This document shows, in pieces, positions 8,016-17,409 of a stretch of DNA of 57,518 nt. Every line of letters starts with the position of its first letter. The stretch's first letter is position 1. The notes beneath the pieces were generated by a model. It worked only from the letters and a program-made list of their open reading frames with translations. It was not told the origin of the DNA and did not search any database. This DNA comes from a bacterium (GTDB lineage: Bacteria > Bdellovibrionota_C > UBA2361 > RFPC01), in assembly GCA_030431715.1 (NCBI GenBank), contig JAUIIO010000025.1, positions 1-57,518 on the forward strand. The letters run 5' to 3'. Both the position numbers and the translations under genes were made by a program.

Positions 8016-9104
8016 ATGAAAAAATCTCTCTGGATCGAGGTACTTGGAGAAAATCCCCCACTGAGTTGCCCAGATAGCTTGGCATCTTGCCAAGACTTTG
8101 TTTTAAAACACGGATTTAGCTCTATCTACCTCCAAGTTTATCGTGCGGGGGAAGCATGGGGGCGATCTGGAGTTTTCCCCAGCGCTCCATTTGAGAGAAA
8201 TAGCCTGAACCACTCAGCAGACCCGGTTCATGAGCTTATTGACTGGGCCAGTTCGCATAAAATTGAAGTTCACCTGTGGTGCAATATTTTTCAGGTCGGT
8301 TCAGGTGGTATCGCAGCGGCTCATTTTAGAGATCTGTTTGGGCTTGAAGTCTTTCTTGAAGATGCCTCGGGAAATACTCCGCCCTTTGAAGAATCGATAA
8401 GCGGCCTGACTATTGATGCCCCTGGTTTCTGGTTAGACCCGGCATGTACGGAACTCATTTCATATTATACCAGAGGTTTTTGCGAGCTGCTTGAGCAATA
8501 TCCCAAAGCATCAGGACTTCATCTTGATTACTTTCGGTATCCTTACTACCTCCCTATTCGCCCCTCTAGTGCTGTGCGAAGTGGCTCTGATTTTGGGTAC
8601 GGGAAAGAAAGCATTCAGCGGTTTATTTCTGAATGCGGAGTGAGTGATCCATTTAAATCTTTTGAAGGAAAAAAAGTCCCTAAGGATTATGATACGGCGC
8701 TTCTCTGGGATGAGTGGAGACGAGGTCAGCTTGATTTTTATCTCAGCTCGTTTCGCAGTGTCCTTGCGCCAGATCAAAAACTCTCTGTAGCCACAGTCGC
8801 ATGGCCTGAGCGTGCTTATATGTCAGCCTATCAAAACTGGCAAAAATGGCTGCGTGAGGATTTGGTAGATGCCGTGCTTCCTATGATATATACCGCAGAT
8901 CACGAAATGTTCTTAAACCTCTGCTTACAAGCCAGAGCTTTTGAGGGGAAAACGAGTAAAATCATCCCCGGAATAGGTGCCTATCTCTTCACTAAAGAAT
9001 CCAGCTTTCAGAAACAGGTCAGCCTCGTAGGGGAGTGTGAAGGAGTAAACGAGTATTGCCTTTTTTCATATCGAAATATAAAGGACAGGAGTTGGAATTT
9101 TTAG
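8016..9104 (+). CDS. GHL10-type glycoside-hydrolase-like protein
   Basis: A 362-residue TIM-barrel-like protein resembling the putative glycosyl hydrolase-like 10 family. Visible hallmarks are YLQVYRAGEAWGRSGVFP near residue 40, HLWCNIFQVG near 90, LHLDYFRYPYY near 172 (Asp and aromatic residues on a barrel strand), and PMIYTADHEMF near 290. There is no signal peptide, unlike most family members, so it may act in the cytosol or be exported unconventionally. It is the only plus-strand gene with a clear family between 8 and 9.1 kb, divergent from the ABC exporter. The substrate is unknown. Confidence 0.75.
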   Translation: MKKSLWIEVLGENPPLSCPDSLASCQDFVLKHGFSSIYLQVYRAGEAWGRSGVFPSAPFERNSLNHSADPVHELIDWASSHKIEVHLWCNIFQVGSGGIAAAHFRDLFGLEVFLEDASGNTPPFEESISGLTIDAPGFWLDPACTELISYYTRGFCELLEQYPKASGLHLDYFRYPYYLPIRPSSAVRSGSDFGYGKESIQRFISECGVSDPFKSFEGKKVPKDYDTALLWDEWRRGQLDFYLSSFRSVLAPDQKLSVATVAWPERAYMSAYQNWQKWLREDLVDAVLPMIYTADHEMFLNLCLQARAFEGKTSKIIPGIGAYLFTKESSFQKQVSLVGECEGVNEYCLFSYRNIKDRSWNF

Positions 9105-9165
9105 TGGTTTTCACGAGAGTCTCATTTTGAGAGGTGATTTGAGTAGTTCCTAAAAAGAACCTAAA

Positions 9166-9714
9166 ATGCACCATCAGGATGAGATGGTCCTTTGTTTGTA
9201 TAAAGTAGTATTAGGAGTAACTGTGGTTGCGTTAGCCTCTAAAAATATCTTTGAAATTCCCGGTCAGTCCGCTCAAACAGCAGAAAGCATAAACGAAGAC
9301 GTGCAGTTTTGTGTAGCTGGAGTTCTTCATGATACGTGCACTGAAGCACTGAAGGCGGCGCACACGGTTCGTGGCATGCTTTGCCGGGTGGATTATGTAG
9401 GATTCTCGGTCAGTAAAGATGAGAGTGATGCCGTTCAGAAACTCGCAGACTTTAACCCCAATTCGTTGGCGTCTCGTCTTAGTCTTTTAGAATGGTCAGA
9501 GGATGAGGTCTCACGTGTGATGTCACTGCCTCACCTTGAGCGAGATGTGCTTATGGAAGCTTCTGAGACGTTAGATACCAGTGAGCTTCTCTGCCAGATT
9601 GATCAGCTCAAATCTACGCTTACACCCACTGTCAAGCAGCTCAGAGAGCGTCTCGCGCATCTCATGCGTAAAGTGGACCTGCAAGAGCTATCAGCTCCTA
9701 ATCCACTTACATGA
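9166..9714 (+). CDS. Hypothetical protein
   Basis: A 182-residue protein that I do not recognise. A hydrophobic stretch follows the start (LYKVVLGVTVVALAS), and the rest is acidic and helical, with a possible coiled coil at about 140-170. A start six codons later (9184, after AGGATGAG) is equally plausible. Its last 8 bp overlap the end of the convergent small gene 9707-9898. Codon use resembles its neighbours, which supports a real gene. Confidence 0.55.
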   Translation: MHHQDEMVLCLYKVVLGVTVVALASKNIFEIPGQSAQTAESINEDVQFCVAGVLHDTCTEALKAAHTVRGMLCRVDYVGFSVSKDESDAVQKLADFNPNSLASRLSLLEWSEDEVSRVMSLPHLERDVLMEASETLDTSELLCQIDQLKSTLTPTVKQLRERLAHLMRKVDLQELSAPNPLT

Positions 9715-9898
9715 TATTAGGAGGCAGGTCTGTATCGTTTGTCTTATGTCGAAGGATGCGTTCCAGCGTTTTTGAAGTAAGCTCGTAGCTTTCTTCTTCT
9801 GACTTTCCATCCTCAAGAGCTATCTCGGTGATGATTGTTATTAATTCACCGATTGTTGTCTCGATTTTTTCAACTGACTCATCTAACTGCTTTTTCAT
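9707..9898 (-). CDS. Small acidic helical protein
   Basis: A 63-residue protein starting MKKQLDESVEKIETT. This ATG is chosen over one seven codons upstream because AGAGGTG sits at a proper distance before it. It is almost entirely predicted helix with many Glu and no membrane segment. It ends inside the last codons of the convergent gene at 9166. I cannot assign a function. Confidence 0.5.
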   Translation of the reverse strand: MKKQLDESVEKIETTIGELITIITEIALEDGKSEEESYELTSKTLERILRHKTNDTDLPPNIM

Positions 9899-10076
9899 TT
9901 TGGCACCTCTAAAAACCATTCAAACGTTACAAAACCCAAAACCAACGAAAATCGAAAGTAACATCTCTCGCTTTCATAATTACGATGTGAAAGTGCTCAC
10001 TATGAATGTAATAAGTTTGTAACAATTCCAGTATAAGCCGAATTTGAGATGAGCGCGAATAAAGGTGCTAAAGGGC

Positions 10077-10742
10077 CTATTTTCTTGCCTTTAAGGCGTA
10101 TACGGGCTGTCCCTTGGAGCGAAAGAGCATCTCAAACTCTGTGGGGATGTTATTTTCAGCATGCTCACTGGCCCAGAGATCGTGAGTACTCCACTCAGTG
10201 GTAAGGTACGGCACAGTATCAAGTAGACTGAGAGCGTCTTTAAAGTAGCCCTCGTGGTCTGTTTTTAAAGCTATAAATCCATCGACCGTGAGGTGCTTAC
10301 AAAAGTAAGCGAGGTTCTCCTCACTCATCATACGGTGCTTTCGCCACTTCTTCTTATTCCAAGGGTCTGGAAAATTAATAAAGATACCGCTTATGGGCCT
10401 TGAGCCAAATATTTCGCCGAGTTGCCTTGCGTCTCCACGAACCACAAAGAGGTTAGAGACCCCGGCTTCCTCGGCTTTTTCAGCCGTTCGGAAGGCTCTT
10501 TTAAAACGAAGTTCGATTCCACAGTAGAACGACTCCGGATCTCTCTTTGCACTCTCTATAAGGTATGCTCCAGAGCCAGATCCGATCTCACAGTATAGAT
10601 TCTTGAAACCGCTCATTTTTTTCTCCAGATGGAGCAAGCTCTCCTTACTGAAGTCTCCTGAGTCAGCGCTTAAAATAAAATCAGGTTTTGTTTCTACAGC
10701 ATCAATGTACTGGTTCTTCCATTTTCGAAATCGCATTGGCAA
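10077..10742 (-). CDS. trmB: tRNA (guanine-N7-)-methyltransferase
   Basis: A 221-residue SAM-dependent methyltransferase that makes m7G46 in the variable loop of tRNAs. The SAM loop EIGSGSGAYLIE lies near residue 53 and the acidic IELRFKR near 75. The TrmB hallmark FPDPWNKKKWRKHR lies near 128. Near the C terminus, TEFEMLFRSKG matches the tRNA/guanine-binding TxxE-type motif. Length is normal for the family. The gene is divergent from the lipoprotein gene at 10840, with 97 bp between the two starts. Confidence 0.93.
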   Translation of the reverse strand: MPMRFRKWKNQYIDAVETKPDFILSADSGDFSKESLLHLEKKMSGFKNLYCEIGSGSGAYLIESAKRDPESFYCGIELRFKRAFRTAEKAEEAGVSNLFVVRGDARQLGEIFGSRPISGIFINFPDPWNKKKWRKHRMMSEENLAYFCKHLTVDGFIALKTDHEGYFKDALSLLDTVPYLTTEWSTHDLWASEHAENNIPTEFEMLFRSKGQPVYALKARK

Positions 10743-10839
10743 AGCTTTTAAACTATTCGTTATTTTATCTCAAGTGGAGTACACATATAATCCGATATCT
10801 TCCATAACACTTTTGAAATTACTATTACGGGGCTTTTCA

Positions 10840-11274
10840 ATGGGTTTTTTAAGAGCAGTTATTATCGTTATCGTTCTTCTCAGCACAAGCTGCACAACTG
10901 CTAATGGTCGGTACACAAAAGGTGGTGCCGCAACCGTGGGTGGTGTTGTCGGCGGACTCACTGGTGCCGGAAGTGGTGCTCTTGTCGGAGCGATTATAAG
11001 TCGAGGAGATATTGCCGCAAGTGCGCTGCTCGGAACCGCCATTGGAATTCCTGTAGGTGCTGTTCTCGGAATTTATTACCTTTACACCGTTGAGAATAGA
11101 GAGGTTAACGAGAACCAAGATGTTATCGATTACAATGCTGATCTTATTCGCAGACGCCAAGAAAAAATCAATCGTCTAAAGAATCAGACGGATTCAGAAG
11201 CGCAGAGTATTAAACTTGATCCGAAGAAGAGACAAGAAATTTACACTGGTCCTACTCTTGGTAGTCCACGTTAG
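10840..11274 (+). CDS. Glycine-zipper lipoprotein
   Basis: A 144-residue predicted lipoprotein. It begins MGFLRAVIIVIVLLSTSC: short positive N-region, hydrophobic core and lipobox LSTSC, so Cys18 would be lipidated. A Gly/Ala-rich segment (about 28-75) with repeated GGVVGG, GAGSGA and GTAIG resembles the glycine-zipper domains of outer-membrane lipoproteins. The charged C-terminal part is helical (RRRQEKINRLK). A longer frame runs back to 10603, but that part lies antisense to trmB and would bury the signal peptide, so the internal ATG is used. Confidence 0.7.
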   Translation: MGFLRAVIIVIVLLSTSCTTANGRYTKGGAATVGGVVGGLTGAGSGALVGAIISRGDIAASALLGTAIGIPVGAVLGIYYLYTVENREVNENQDVIDYNADLIRRRQEKINRLKNQTDSEAQSIKLDPKKRQEIYTGPTLGSPR

Positions 11275-11310
11275 TAATATCTACTTTGTGGTGACGAGTA
11301 TATTTCTTTC

Positions 11311-12504
11311 TTAGCAAGTTGCCAGTTTTAATTGCTTTAGCTGATTCTGAAGATCCTCTGCTCGGTCCGCGTTTTCCCATGAAAAAGATCCGTCGCTTCC
11401 TGGGGTTCTTCCAAAATGGCCATAAGCTGCAGTTGCTTTATATATTGGCTTAAGAAGATCAAGTGTTTCGATGATACCGCGCGGAGTAAGCGAGAAAACT
11501 TCTTGTACAGCTTTCTCAATTTCAGACTCCTCGAGCGTTCCTGTCCCAAAGGTATCAACATAAATTGAAACGGGTGCCGCAACGCCAATCGCGTATGCAA
11601 GCTGCACCTCACATTTCTTTGCAAGCTCAGCTTTTACGATGTTTTTAGCGATGTAGCGAGCCAGATAAGCTGCGGAACGGTCGACCTTTGAAGGATCTTT
11701 CCCAGAAAAAGCTCCTCCACCGTGACGACTGTAACCACCGTACGTATCAACGATTATTTTACGCCCGGTTAAGCCGGCGTCTCCTACTGGACCTCCAATA
11801 ATAAAGACTCCAGTCGGATTGATGTAGTATTTCGTTTTATCCGAGAGGAGTTTTGAAGGGATAACTTTCTTAACAACGCTTTCAATTACATATTCTTCAA
11901 CTGTTTTAAGATCGACTTCTTTCGCGTGTTGAGTAGAGATAACGACAGCATCTATCGCTACTGGGATATTGTTTTCGTATCTGACCGTTACTTGCGACTT
12001 CGAATCAGGCTTGAGAAAGTTTACGGTTTCTGCTTTTCGTTGCCTTGCGAGTTCGTGTACGAGTTTGTGCGAAAGTGAGATTGGAAGAGGCATAAGCTCA
12101 GGAGTCTCATCGCAAGCAAATCCAAACATTAGTCCCTGATCTCCAGCGCCTTGTTCTTTGTGCGCTCCTTCTCCTTCGTTAACCCCTTGGCTAATATCGG
12201 AGGATTGTTGATTGATAAATATGTGAACGTCACAAGAGTCGCAGTCGAATCCGAGTTCTGGCTCGGTGTATCCGATATCACGAATCGTTTTGCGGGCGAT
12301 TTGTTCGTAATCCACGTTTGCTTGTGACGTGATTTCTCCTGCGAGAATGAGCGTGTTATTTTTAACGACCGTCTCGCAAGCTACTCGGCTCGCCGGGTCT
12401 TGTTCTAATAAACTGTCTAAGATGTTATCGCTCACCTGATCGCAAATTTTGTCTGGATGCCCCTCTGAAACTGATTCTGATGTAAAAAGAAAATTGCTGC
12501 TCAT
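11311..12504 (-). CDS. metK: S-adenosylmethionine synthetase
   Basis: A 397-residue enzyme that makes SAM from methionine and ATP in the cytosol. Signatures are [16 protein letters not shown] near residue 15, [15 protein letters not shown] near 118, and the P-loop-like [15 protein letters not shown] near 260. Length is typical. An excellent ribosome site, AGGAGGTG (12519-12512), precedes the ATG. The 133-bp gap to rapZ was examined for SAM-riboswitch cores and none was found. It is in the same orientation as rapZ-hpf-rpoN. Confidence 0.97.
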   Translation of the reverse strand: MSSNFLFTSESVSEGHPDKICDQVSDNILDSLLEQDPASRVACETVVKNNTLILAGEITSQANVDYEQIARKTIRDIGYTEPELGFDCDSCDVHIFINQQSSDISQGVNEGEGAHKEQGAGDQGLMFGFACDETPELMPLPISLSHKLVHELARQRKAETVNFLKPDSKSQVTVRYENNIPVAIDAVVISTQHAKEVDLKTVEEYVIESVVKKVIPSKLLSDKTKYYINPTGVFIIGGPVGDAGLTGRKIIVDTYGGYSRHGGGAFSGKDPSKVDRSAAYLARYIAKNIVKAELAKKCEVQLAYAIGVAAPVSIYVDTFGTGTLEESEIEKAVQEVFSLTPRGIIETLDLLKPIYKATAAYGHFGRTPGSDGSFSWENADRAEDLQNQLKQLKLATC

Positions 12505-12511
12505 GGATGCT

Positions 12512-12519
12512 CACCTCCT
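12512..12519 (-). promoter_or_regulatory. Strong Shine-Dalgarno of metK
   Basis: AGGAGGTG on the minus strand, seven bases before the metK ATG. It fixes the start codon and indicates strong translation. Confidence 0.8.
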
Positions 12520-12637
12520 GGTGGGAAACTGCCAAAACGCTGTTGTTATAGCGGGGCAGAAGAAAAAAACTAAAATTTCTAAAGTAGTACACCACTGAAC
12601 GACATGTGGTCAAGGAAAATCGCAGTGTGTAGTGATA

Positions 12638-13555
12638 CTAGCGGTTCATGTCTCTATGAGAAACGCTCACGTAGCGTCCCTCGCCTTCGAAGAGTTTTGA
12701 TAATGCAATAGCGAGAGAAACTGAGCGATGCTGGCCACCTGTGCATCCGATTCCGATATTGAGGTAGGCCTTTCCTTCAAAGATGTAGTGGGGAATGAGG
12801 AAATCAAGCAGTTGCTTATAGTTCTTAAGGAATTCTTGTGCTGTTTCAGAAGAGAGGACGAAATCCTGTACTTCCTTATCGAGACCAGTCTTTTCTTTAA
12901 GTGAATCTATGAAATAGGGATTTTTTAGAAAGCGAACGTCTACAACGAGGTCGCAGTCCAGTGGCAGGCCATGTTTAAAGCCGAAGGAAACGAAGTTAAC
13001 ACGTATAGGGACGGTACCATCCTCAAGAAAGCTATCGATGGTTTCTTTAAGCTTACGCTTAAGATCGTGAACGTTCAGAGTTGATGTGTTTATGGTGTAG
13101 TGTGCTCGTTCCTTTAGGGGCGCAAGCCTTGTGCGTTCTCGGTTAATCGTCTCCGTGAGGGTTTTGTCGCGCTCCACGTCAAAGCCCGGGTGGGGCCTTC
13201 GCGTTTCGCTATAGCGGCGAACAACTACGTCGTTTGCGCAGTCTAAAAAGATAAGATTGTATTCTTCTGACGCTTTATCAAAGGCATTGAGCAGTGCGAG
13301 AAGCTCGTCTCTTTTTTCGCTTGATATGACATCAAGTAAGATACAAGAGCGAGTAAACTTCTCCTTGTTCGATCTCGAGAGCTTAACAAACTCAGGCATA
13401 AGGTCGACTGGCAAGTTGTCGATGGTGTAAAAGCCAAAGTCGGAAAATGCTTTACTCGCTGTTGATTTGCCTGCCCCTGAGAGACCAACAATTAAGACAA
13501 GCGAATCAAAGTGCTCGACGGAAGAGGGCGATGGGTCGAGTTCAGATTTTGTCAT
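12638..13555 (-). CDS. rapZ: RNase adapter / nucleotide-binding protein RapZ family
   Basis: A 305-residue P-loop protein of the RapZ/YvcJ family. Walker A is GLSGAGKSTA near residue 24, FLDCAND is a Walker B-like element near 103, and the C-terminal GIGCTGGQHRSV near 270 is the family signature. In E. coli RapZ controls the small RNA GlmZ and hence amino-sugar synthesis. Its place in the rpoN-hpf-(ptsN)-rapZ order is conserved in many proteobacteria; ptsN is missing here. It is 24 bp downstream of hpf and probably in its operon. Confidence 0.92.
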   Translation of the reverse strand: MTKSELDPSPSSVEHFDSLVLIVGLSGAGKSTASKAFSDFGFYTIDNLPVDLMPEFVKLSRSNKEKFTRSCILLDVISSEKRDELLALLNAFDKASEEYNLIFLDCANDVVVRRYSETRRPHPGFDVERDKTLTETINRERTRLAPLKERAHYTINTSTLNVHDLKRKLKETIDSFLEDGTVPIRVNFVSFGFKHGLPLDCDLVVDVRFLKNPYFIDSLKEKTGLDKEVQDFVLSSETAQEFLKNYKQLLDFLIPHYIFEGKAYLNIGIGCTGGQHRSVSLAIALSKLFEGEGRYVSVSHRDMNR

Positions 13556-13579
13556 GAAGAGAGTCTCTTCGTTGGCAGA

Positions 13580-13891
13580 TTAATGGTGACTTGTAAGCTT
13601 ATCTTTATGTTTCCGTAGCTGATGCGAAAGAGCCGTTGCAAGTTTGTCTATTGAAACATAAAGATTGTCGCTTTCCTCTGTTGATGAAAAATTACCCCCA
13701 TCAACGTTGAAGATCGCTTCGGCGATGTGTCTGTTCTTCTCAATCTTGAGTACAACGTTTACTTCCGTGTCGTGATGTACATATTTTTTGAGACAGTTAG
13801 TGATTTTATCCTCCGCGTGAGACTTGAGTGCGTCAGTTGCTTCGGTATTAAGAAAAGTGGTTTGGACATGAATTGCTTTTGATTGGACCAT
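13580..13891 (-). CDS. hpf: Ribosome hibernation promoting factor
   Basis: A 103-residue short-form HPF/YfiA-type protein that binds the 30S decoding centre in stationary phase. The beta-alpha-beta core runs through VHVQTTFLNTEATDALKSHA, KYVHHDTEVNVVLKIE and AEAIFNVDGGNF; LYVSIDKLATALSHQLRKHK forms the second helix. It sits between rpoN and rapZ as usual. The 146-bp leader contains two inverted repeats (TAGGAGA/TCTCCTA at 13934-13970 and TGGAGC/GCTCCA at 13975-13999), which could shape its transcript. Confidence 0.9.
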   Translation of the reverse strand: MVQSKAIHVQTTFLNTEATDALKSHAEDKITNCLKKYVHHDTEVNVVLKIEKNRHIAEAIFNVDGGNFSSTEESDNLYVSIDKLATALSHQLRKHKDKLTSHH

Positions 13892-14037
13892 TTATCCTCC
13901 TATTTCTTTTGTGTTATTTTATCCTTTTCTCGGTAGGAGATCCAGCTTCCTCAACACCAAATCTCTCCTATTCTTGGAGCTACCGCAAGAGGGGCTCCAG
14001 AGAATCGACCTTGTCTCTATTTGATTCTTGACAGAGC

Positions 14038-15456
14038 TTAAAAAACTTTTTTTCTTTTTGACGATGAGAGGATTCCGAGACTTTCTCTGTATTTTGCCAC
14101 GGTACGTCTGGCAATAGTAATATTCTCCGCTGTGAGCATCTCAACGATTTTTTGATCACTTATCGGCTTCTTGGGGTCTTCTTCACCAATGATATGCTTA
14201 ATTTTTTCTTTAATCGAGGAAGAAGACACGTCTCCATCCGAAGTTTTTATGGCAGTACTAAAGAAAAACTTGAGTTCAAAGACTCCCTGAGGGGTATGTA
14301 CGTACTTGTTTGTCGTAACGCGGCTTACCGTAGATTCGTGCATTCCAATATCATCGGCAACATCTTTGAGCACAAGAGGCTTGAGCTTTTCTATACCTTC
14401 ATCCAAGAACTCTTTTTGAAACTTCACGATACTCTCAGTAACTTTATAGATGGTGTGTTGTCTCTGATGAATACTCTTTATGAGCCAAGAAGCGGCCTTT
14501 AACCTATCGTTGAGGTAGGTCTTATCAGATGACTGGTTGTCATCTGGATTTTTTAAGAGGTCAAGGTAGTAGGGGCTTACGCGGAGTTTGGGGAGCCCAT
14601 CTTCGTTCAGCGTAATCACATACTCATCACTTACCTTGTAAACATAGATGTCCGGTACAACATATCTTGTTTCATCGTCAGCAAATGGACGTCCAGGACG
14701 AGGCTCAAGGTCAAGAATGTTCTTAACTGCCTGATAGACTTTCTCAACAGGCACTTGCTCAGCCTTTGCGATCTGGTCGTATTTACGTTTTTCAAGCTTA
14801 TCAAGATAGTGAAGAACGATCTTCGCATCGAGTGTGTCCTGACGCCCTTGAAGTTCGAGTTGAAAATAGAGACATTCCCCAAGATTTCTGGCACAAATGC
14901 CCGGAGGATCGAGCTCTTTAAGAATTTGTATTGTTCGCTCTACACACTCAACAGATTTCTGAGTAGCTTCGGCGATCTCTTCATAGGTACAGCAGAGGTA
15001 GCCATTCTTGTCCAAGTTTCCGAGAACACATACGGCGATATTTTGATCTTCTGGCTCAATATCTGCCATACGAATCTGGCTTACCAGATATTCTTTTAAC
15101 GTTTCCTCACGTGAAACAGTTGCTTCAAGTGGAGGGCGATCGTCGGGATCTGAGTAGTTTTTAGGTGCTGTGGTTCCTTGATAGTCGGTGAAGTGCTCAA
15201 GATAGCGCTCCATATCTATCGGTGATTGATCATCTTTGACCGTAAAGTCAGGGTTGTCCTCTTTGACTTCGTTTACCGTGTCAGAAGAATCATCTTCTTT
15301 TAGCTCTTCAAGGACAGGATTCTCAAGGAGCTCCTGTTGAATAGCATCGATATACTCAAGGCGTCCTAGCTGCAGAAGTTTAATGGCCTGCTGAAGTTGA
15401 GGCGTCATTAAGAGCGACTGACTGAGCTTTTGAACTAACTTTGCTTCTAATGCCAT
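14038..15456 (-). CDS. rpoN: RNA polymerase sigma-54 factor
   Basis: A 472-residue sigma-54. Region I is the Gln/Leu-rich N terminus (LSQSLLMTPQLQQAIKLLQL), followed by an acidic linker (residues 50-95), the core-binding domain, the HTH (DVADDIGMHESTVSRVTTNK near 375) and the RpoN box ARRTVAKYRE near 452, which reads the -24 element. It needs an AAA+ activator; none is encoded in this window. It lies between lptB and hpf in the classical order. Its presence means -24/-12 promoters are used in this organism. Confidence 0.97.
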   Translation of the reverse strand: MALEAKLVQKLSQSLLMTPQLQQAIKLLQLGRLEYIDAIQQELLENPVLEELKEDDSSDTVNEVKEDNPDFTVKDDQSPIDMERYLEHFTDYQGTTAPKNYSDPDDRPPLEATVSREETLKEYLVSQIRMADIEPEDQNIAVCVLGNLDKNGYLCCTYEEIAEATQKSVECVERTIQILKELDPPGICARNLGECLYFQLELQGRQDTLDAKIVLHYLDKLEKRKYDQIAKAEQVPVEKVYQAVKNILDLEPRPGRPFADDETRYVVPDIYVYKVSDEYVITLNEDGLPKLRVSPYYLDLLKNPDDNQSSDKTYLNDRLKAASWLIKSIHQRQHTIYKVTESIVKFQKEFLDEGIEKLKPLVLKDVADDIGMHESTVSRVTTNKYVHTPQGVFELKFFFSTAIKTSDGDVSSSSIKEKIKHIIGEEDPKKPISDQKIVEMLTAENITIARRTVAKYRESLGILSSSKRKKVF

Positions 15457-15664
15457 ATGAACCCTGTTACGACTTTCCGGGGCCTGACCCGTGAGTACGA
15501 TCTAAATCACTTAACGAACTAACAATTTGGCTGCATTACTAAAACGCGAGCACACTCCTTATATGTTTTGATGATAAGTTTGGACGGAGTATGCAAAAAT
15601 GTATCTTGTATATACATTTCAACCACTTATCAGGACTAACATCTTTTGATTTTGGGAAAGTTGG

Positions 15665-16402
15665 TTATCCTAGGGCAAAATCGCTACCGAGATAATATCG
15701 TCTGGCCCGGTCGCTCTGAGCGATTGTTTGCGGATCACCTTCTTCCATTACCTTCCCATCGACGAGAATGTATGCCCGGTCGCAGATGCCGAGAGTTTCT
15801 CGCACGTTATGGTCAGTGATAAGAATGCCAATGTTTTTCTGCTTTAGAGAATAGATGATCTCCTGTATGTCTTTCACAGCGATCGGATCAATACCGGCGA
15901 ATGGTTCATCCAGTAAGATAAAGTGAGGCGAGCGAGCGAGAGCTCTACTTATCTCAACTCTTCTTCTCTCACCACCAGAGAGTGAGCTCGCAATGCTGTC
16001 AGCTATGTGAGTAATGCCGAGCTCTTCCATTAACTCATAGAGCCGCTCTACTCGGGCGTGCTTATCAGGAAAGTCCATCGTCTCAAGTATTGAGAGTATG
16101 TTTTCTTTAACGGTCAGCTTGCGAAATACCGAGGCTTCCTGCGGTAAATATCCGATACCAAGACGCGCTCTCATGTAGACGGGTTCGCTTGTTATGTCAT
16201 GCCCATCGAGGAGGATTGCCCCGCCACTTGGCGCTACAAGCCCCACGCACATATAAAAGCTTGTGGTCTTACCCGCACCGTTTGGTCCGAGGAGTCCTAC
16301 GATTTCGCCGGAGTTTACTCGAAGCGTGACGCCATCAACTACTTTTCGCTTCTTATAAATTTTGGTTACCGAAGAGGCTTCTAGGGAGTGTTGTTCGTTC
16401 AT
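15665..16402 (-). CDS. lptB: LPS transport ATPase LptB
   Basis: A 245-residue ABC ATPase that powers extraction of LPS from the inner membrane with LptFG. Walker A is GPNGAGKTTSFYM near residue 39, signature LSGGERRRVEISRAL near 140, Walker B FILLDEPFAGIDP near 160, and the switch His is in ITDHNVRET. The FAGIDPIAV sequence and the neighbouring rpoN identify LptB among ABC ATPases. lptF/lptG are not in this window. Confidence 0.94.
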   Translation of the reverse strand: MNEQHSLEASSVTKIYKKRKVVDGVTLRVNSGEIVGLLGPNGAGKTTSFYMCVGLVAPSGGAILLDGHDITSEPVYMRARLGIGYLPQEASVFRKLTVKENILSILETMDFPDKHARVERLYELMEELGITHIADSIASSLSGGERRRVEISRALARSPHFILLDEPFAGIDPIAVKDIQEIIYSLKQKNIGILITDHNVRETLGICDRAYILVDGKVMEEGDPQTIAQSDRARRYYLGSDFALG

Positions 16403-16464
16403 AGTGTTTCTATACTGCTACTCTGGCCACTAAAGGTAGCATACTATGTTGCTTAGGAGAAAGC

Positions 16465-17271
16465 TTAGAATAGCTTTTCAAGGCACTTTGCTACACCATC
16501 CTCGTCTACGCTCTCAGCGACTTCATCAGCGGCGTTTCTTACTCCTTCAGGAGCATTTTTCATGGCTACTCCTTTACCGGCAAGAGTCAGGAAGGGGATA
16601 TCTGACTCTGCATCACCAAAAGAGATTACATCTTGAGCGTTTATGCCCAAAATGGAAGTCATGCAATGAAACGCTTTTTCTCTTTTTGCCTGCCCTGAAG
16701 ATATATTGAAAAAGGCAACCTCACCGTCCTGAGCTCCGTAGCTTAGGGCAATAGTAGCGTCGGGTAATTCACGTGCGATGAGTGCTCCGGCATCTTCGGC
16801 GTCGCGCGCATTGAGCATGTAAACGCCTTTCAAAAAATGTCCATTGTTTAGCTTATTAAAGCTCTTAATCTGCGGCTCATGCTTGAGGTATTTTAAGTGA
16901 ACATGAAGGAAGCGATGATCGGTCTCGACATAAAAATGCTCTCGATCGTAGAGCTCTGCGTACCATGATTGTTTATGTGCAAGCTTCATAAAGCGTTGCA
17001 AGAGATCCTGCTCAAGATAATCAGCTTGGTATTCTTGGCCGCTTTGGGTGTCTAGAACATAAGAGCCTGAAAAAAACATTGACGGCGCATCTATATCTAA
17101 AATCTCTCTTATCTCATTGGTCGCAAAATAAGGCCTGCCGGTTGCGAGTGCTACTTTCGCTCCCTGTTGCTGAGCGCTTCTTAGAACATCACAGAGTCTC
17201 TGACTCAGGGTATCATTCGACCCGAGTATCGTTCCATCGATATCAAGGGTGATAAGTTTTGGTTTGCTCAT
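16465..17271 (-). CDS. HAD-superfamily Cof-type phosphatase
   Basis: A 268-residue HAD hydrolase of the Cof/YbiV subfamily. Motif I is DIDGTILGS at residue 9 with both catalytic Asp, motif II is ALATGRP near 41, and motifs III/IV appear as GDAESDIPFL near 213. The C2 cap lies between. These enzymes dephosphorylate sugar phosphates or other small molecules. The position between lptA and lptB, where kdsC (Kdo-8-phosphate phosphatase, also HAD) often lies, is suggestive. The cap type is not that of KdsC, so a role in Kdo synthesis is only speculation. Confidence 0.85.
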   Translation of the reverse strand: MSKPKLITLDIDGTILGSNDTLSQRLCDVLRSAQQQGAKVALATGRPYFATNEIREILDIDAPSMFFSGSYVLDTQSGQEYQADYLEQDLLQRFMKLAHKQSWYAELYDREHFYVETDHRFLHVHLKYLKHEPQIKSFNKLNNGHFLKGVYMLNARDAEDAGALIARELPDATIALSYGAQDGEVAFFNISSGQAKREKAFHCMTSILGINAQDVISFGDAESDIPFLTLAGKGVAMKNAPEGVRNAADEVAESVDEDGVAKCLEKLF

Positions 17272-17409
17272 GCTATAACTTCCTAATGTTGTTGGTAGGG
17301 TTATAGGACGTAATTGTGATTGAGGAAAGGTTATGGGGATTGTTTGGATTGAAAAAATTACTCCTCCGCGATCTCCAGTGTTATTATTTTCCTAGGAGAT
17401 GGTGCAAAA

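Noticed and set aside
9895..9915. Sigma-54 promoter (TGGCAC word)
   Set aside because: The TTGC element at the proper spacing is missing.
10603..10839. N-terminal extension of the glycine-zipper lipoprotein frame
   Set aside because: It lies antisense to trmB and in its promoter region and would bury a clear lipoprotein signal; the start at 10840 explains the gene better.
12505..12637. Possible SAM riboswitch upstream of metK
   Set aside because: I looked for the core patterns of SAM-I, SAM-II and SAH classes and saw none; the space is also short.
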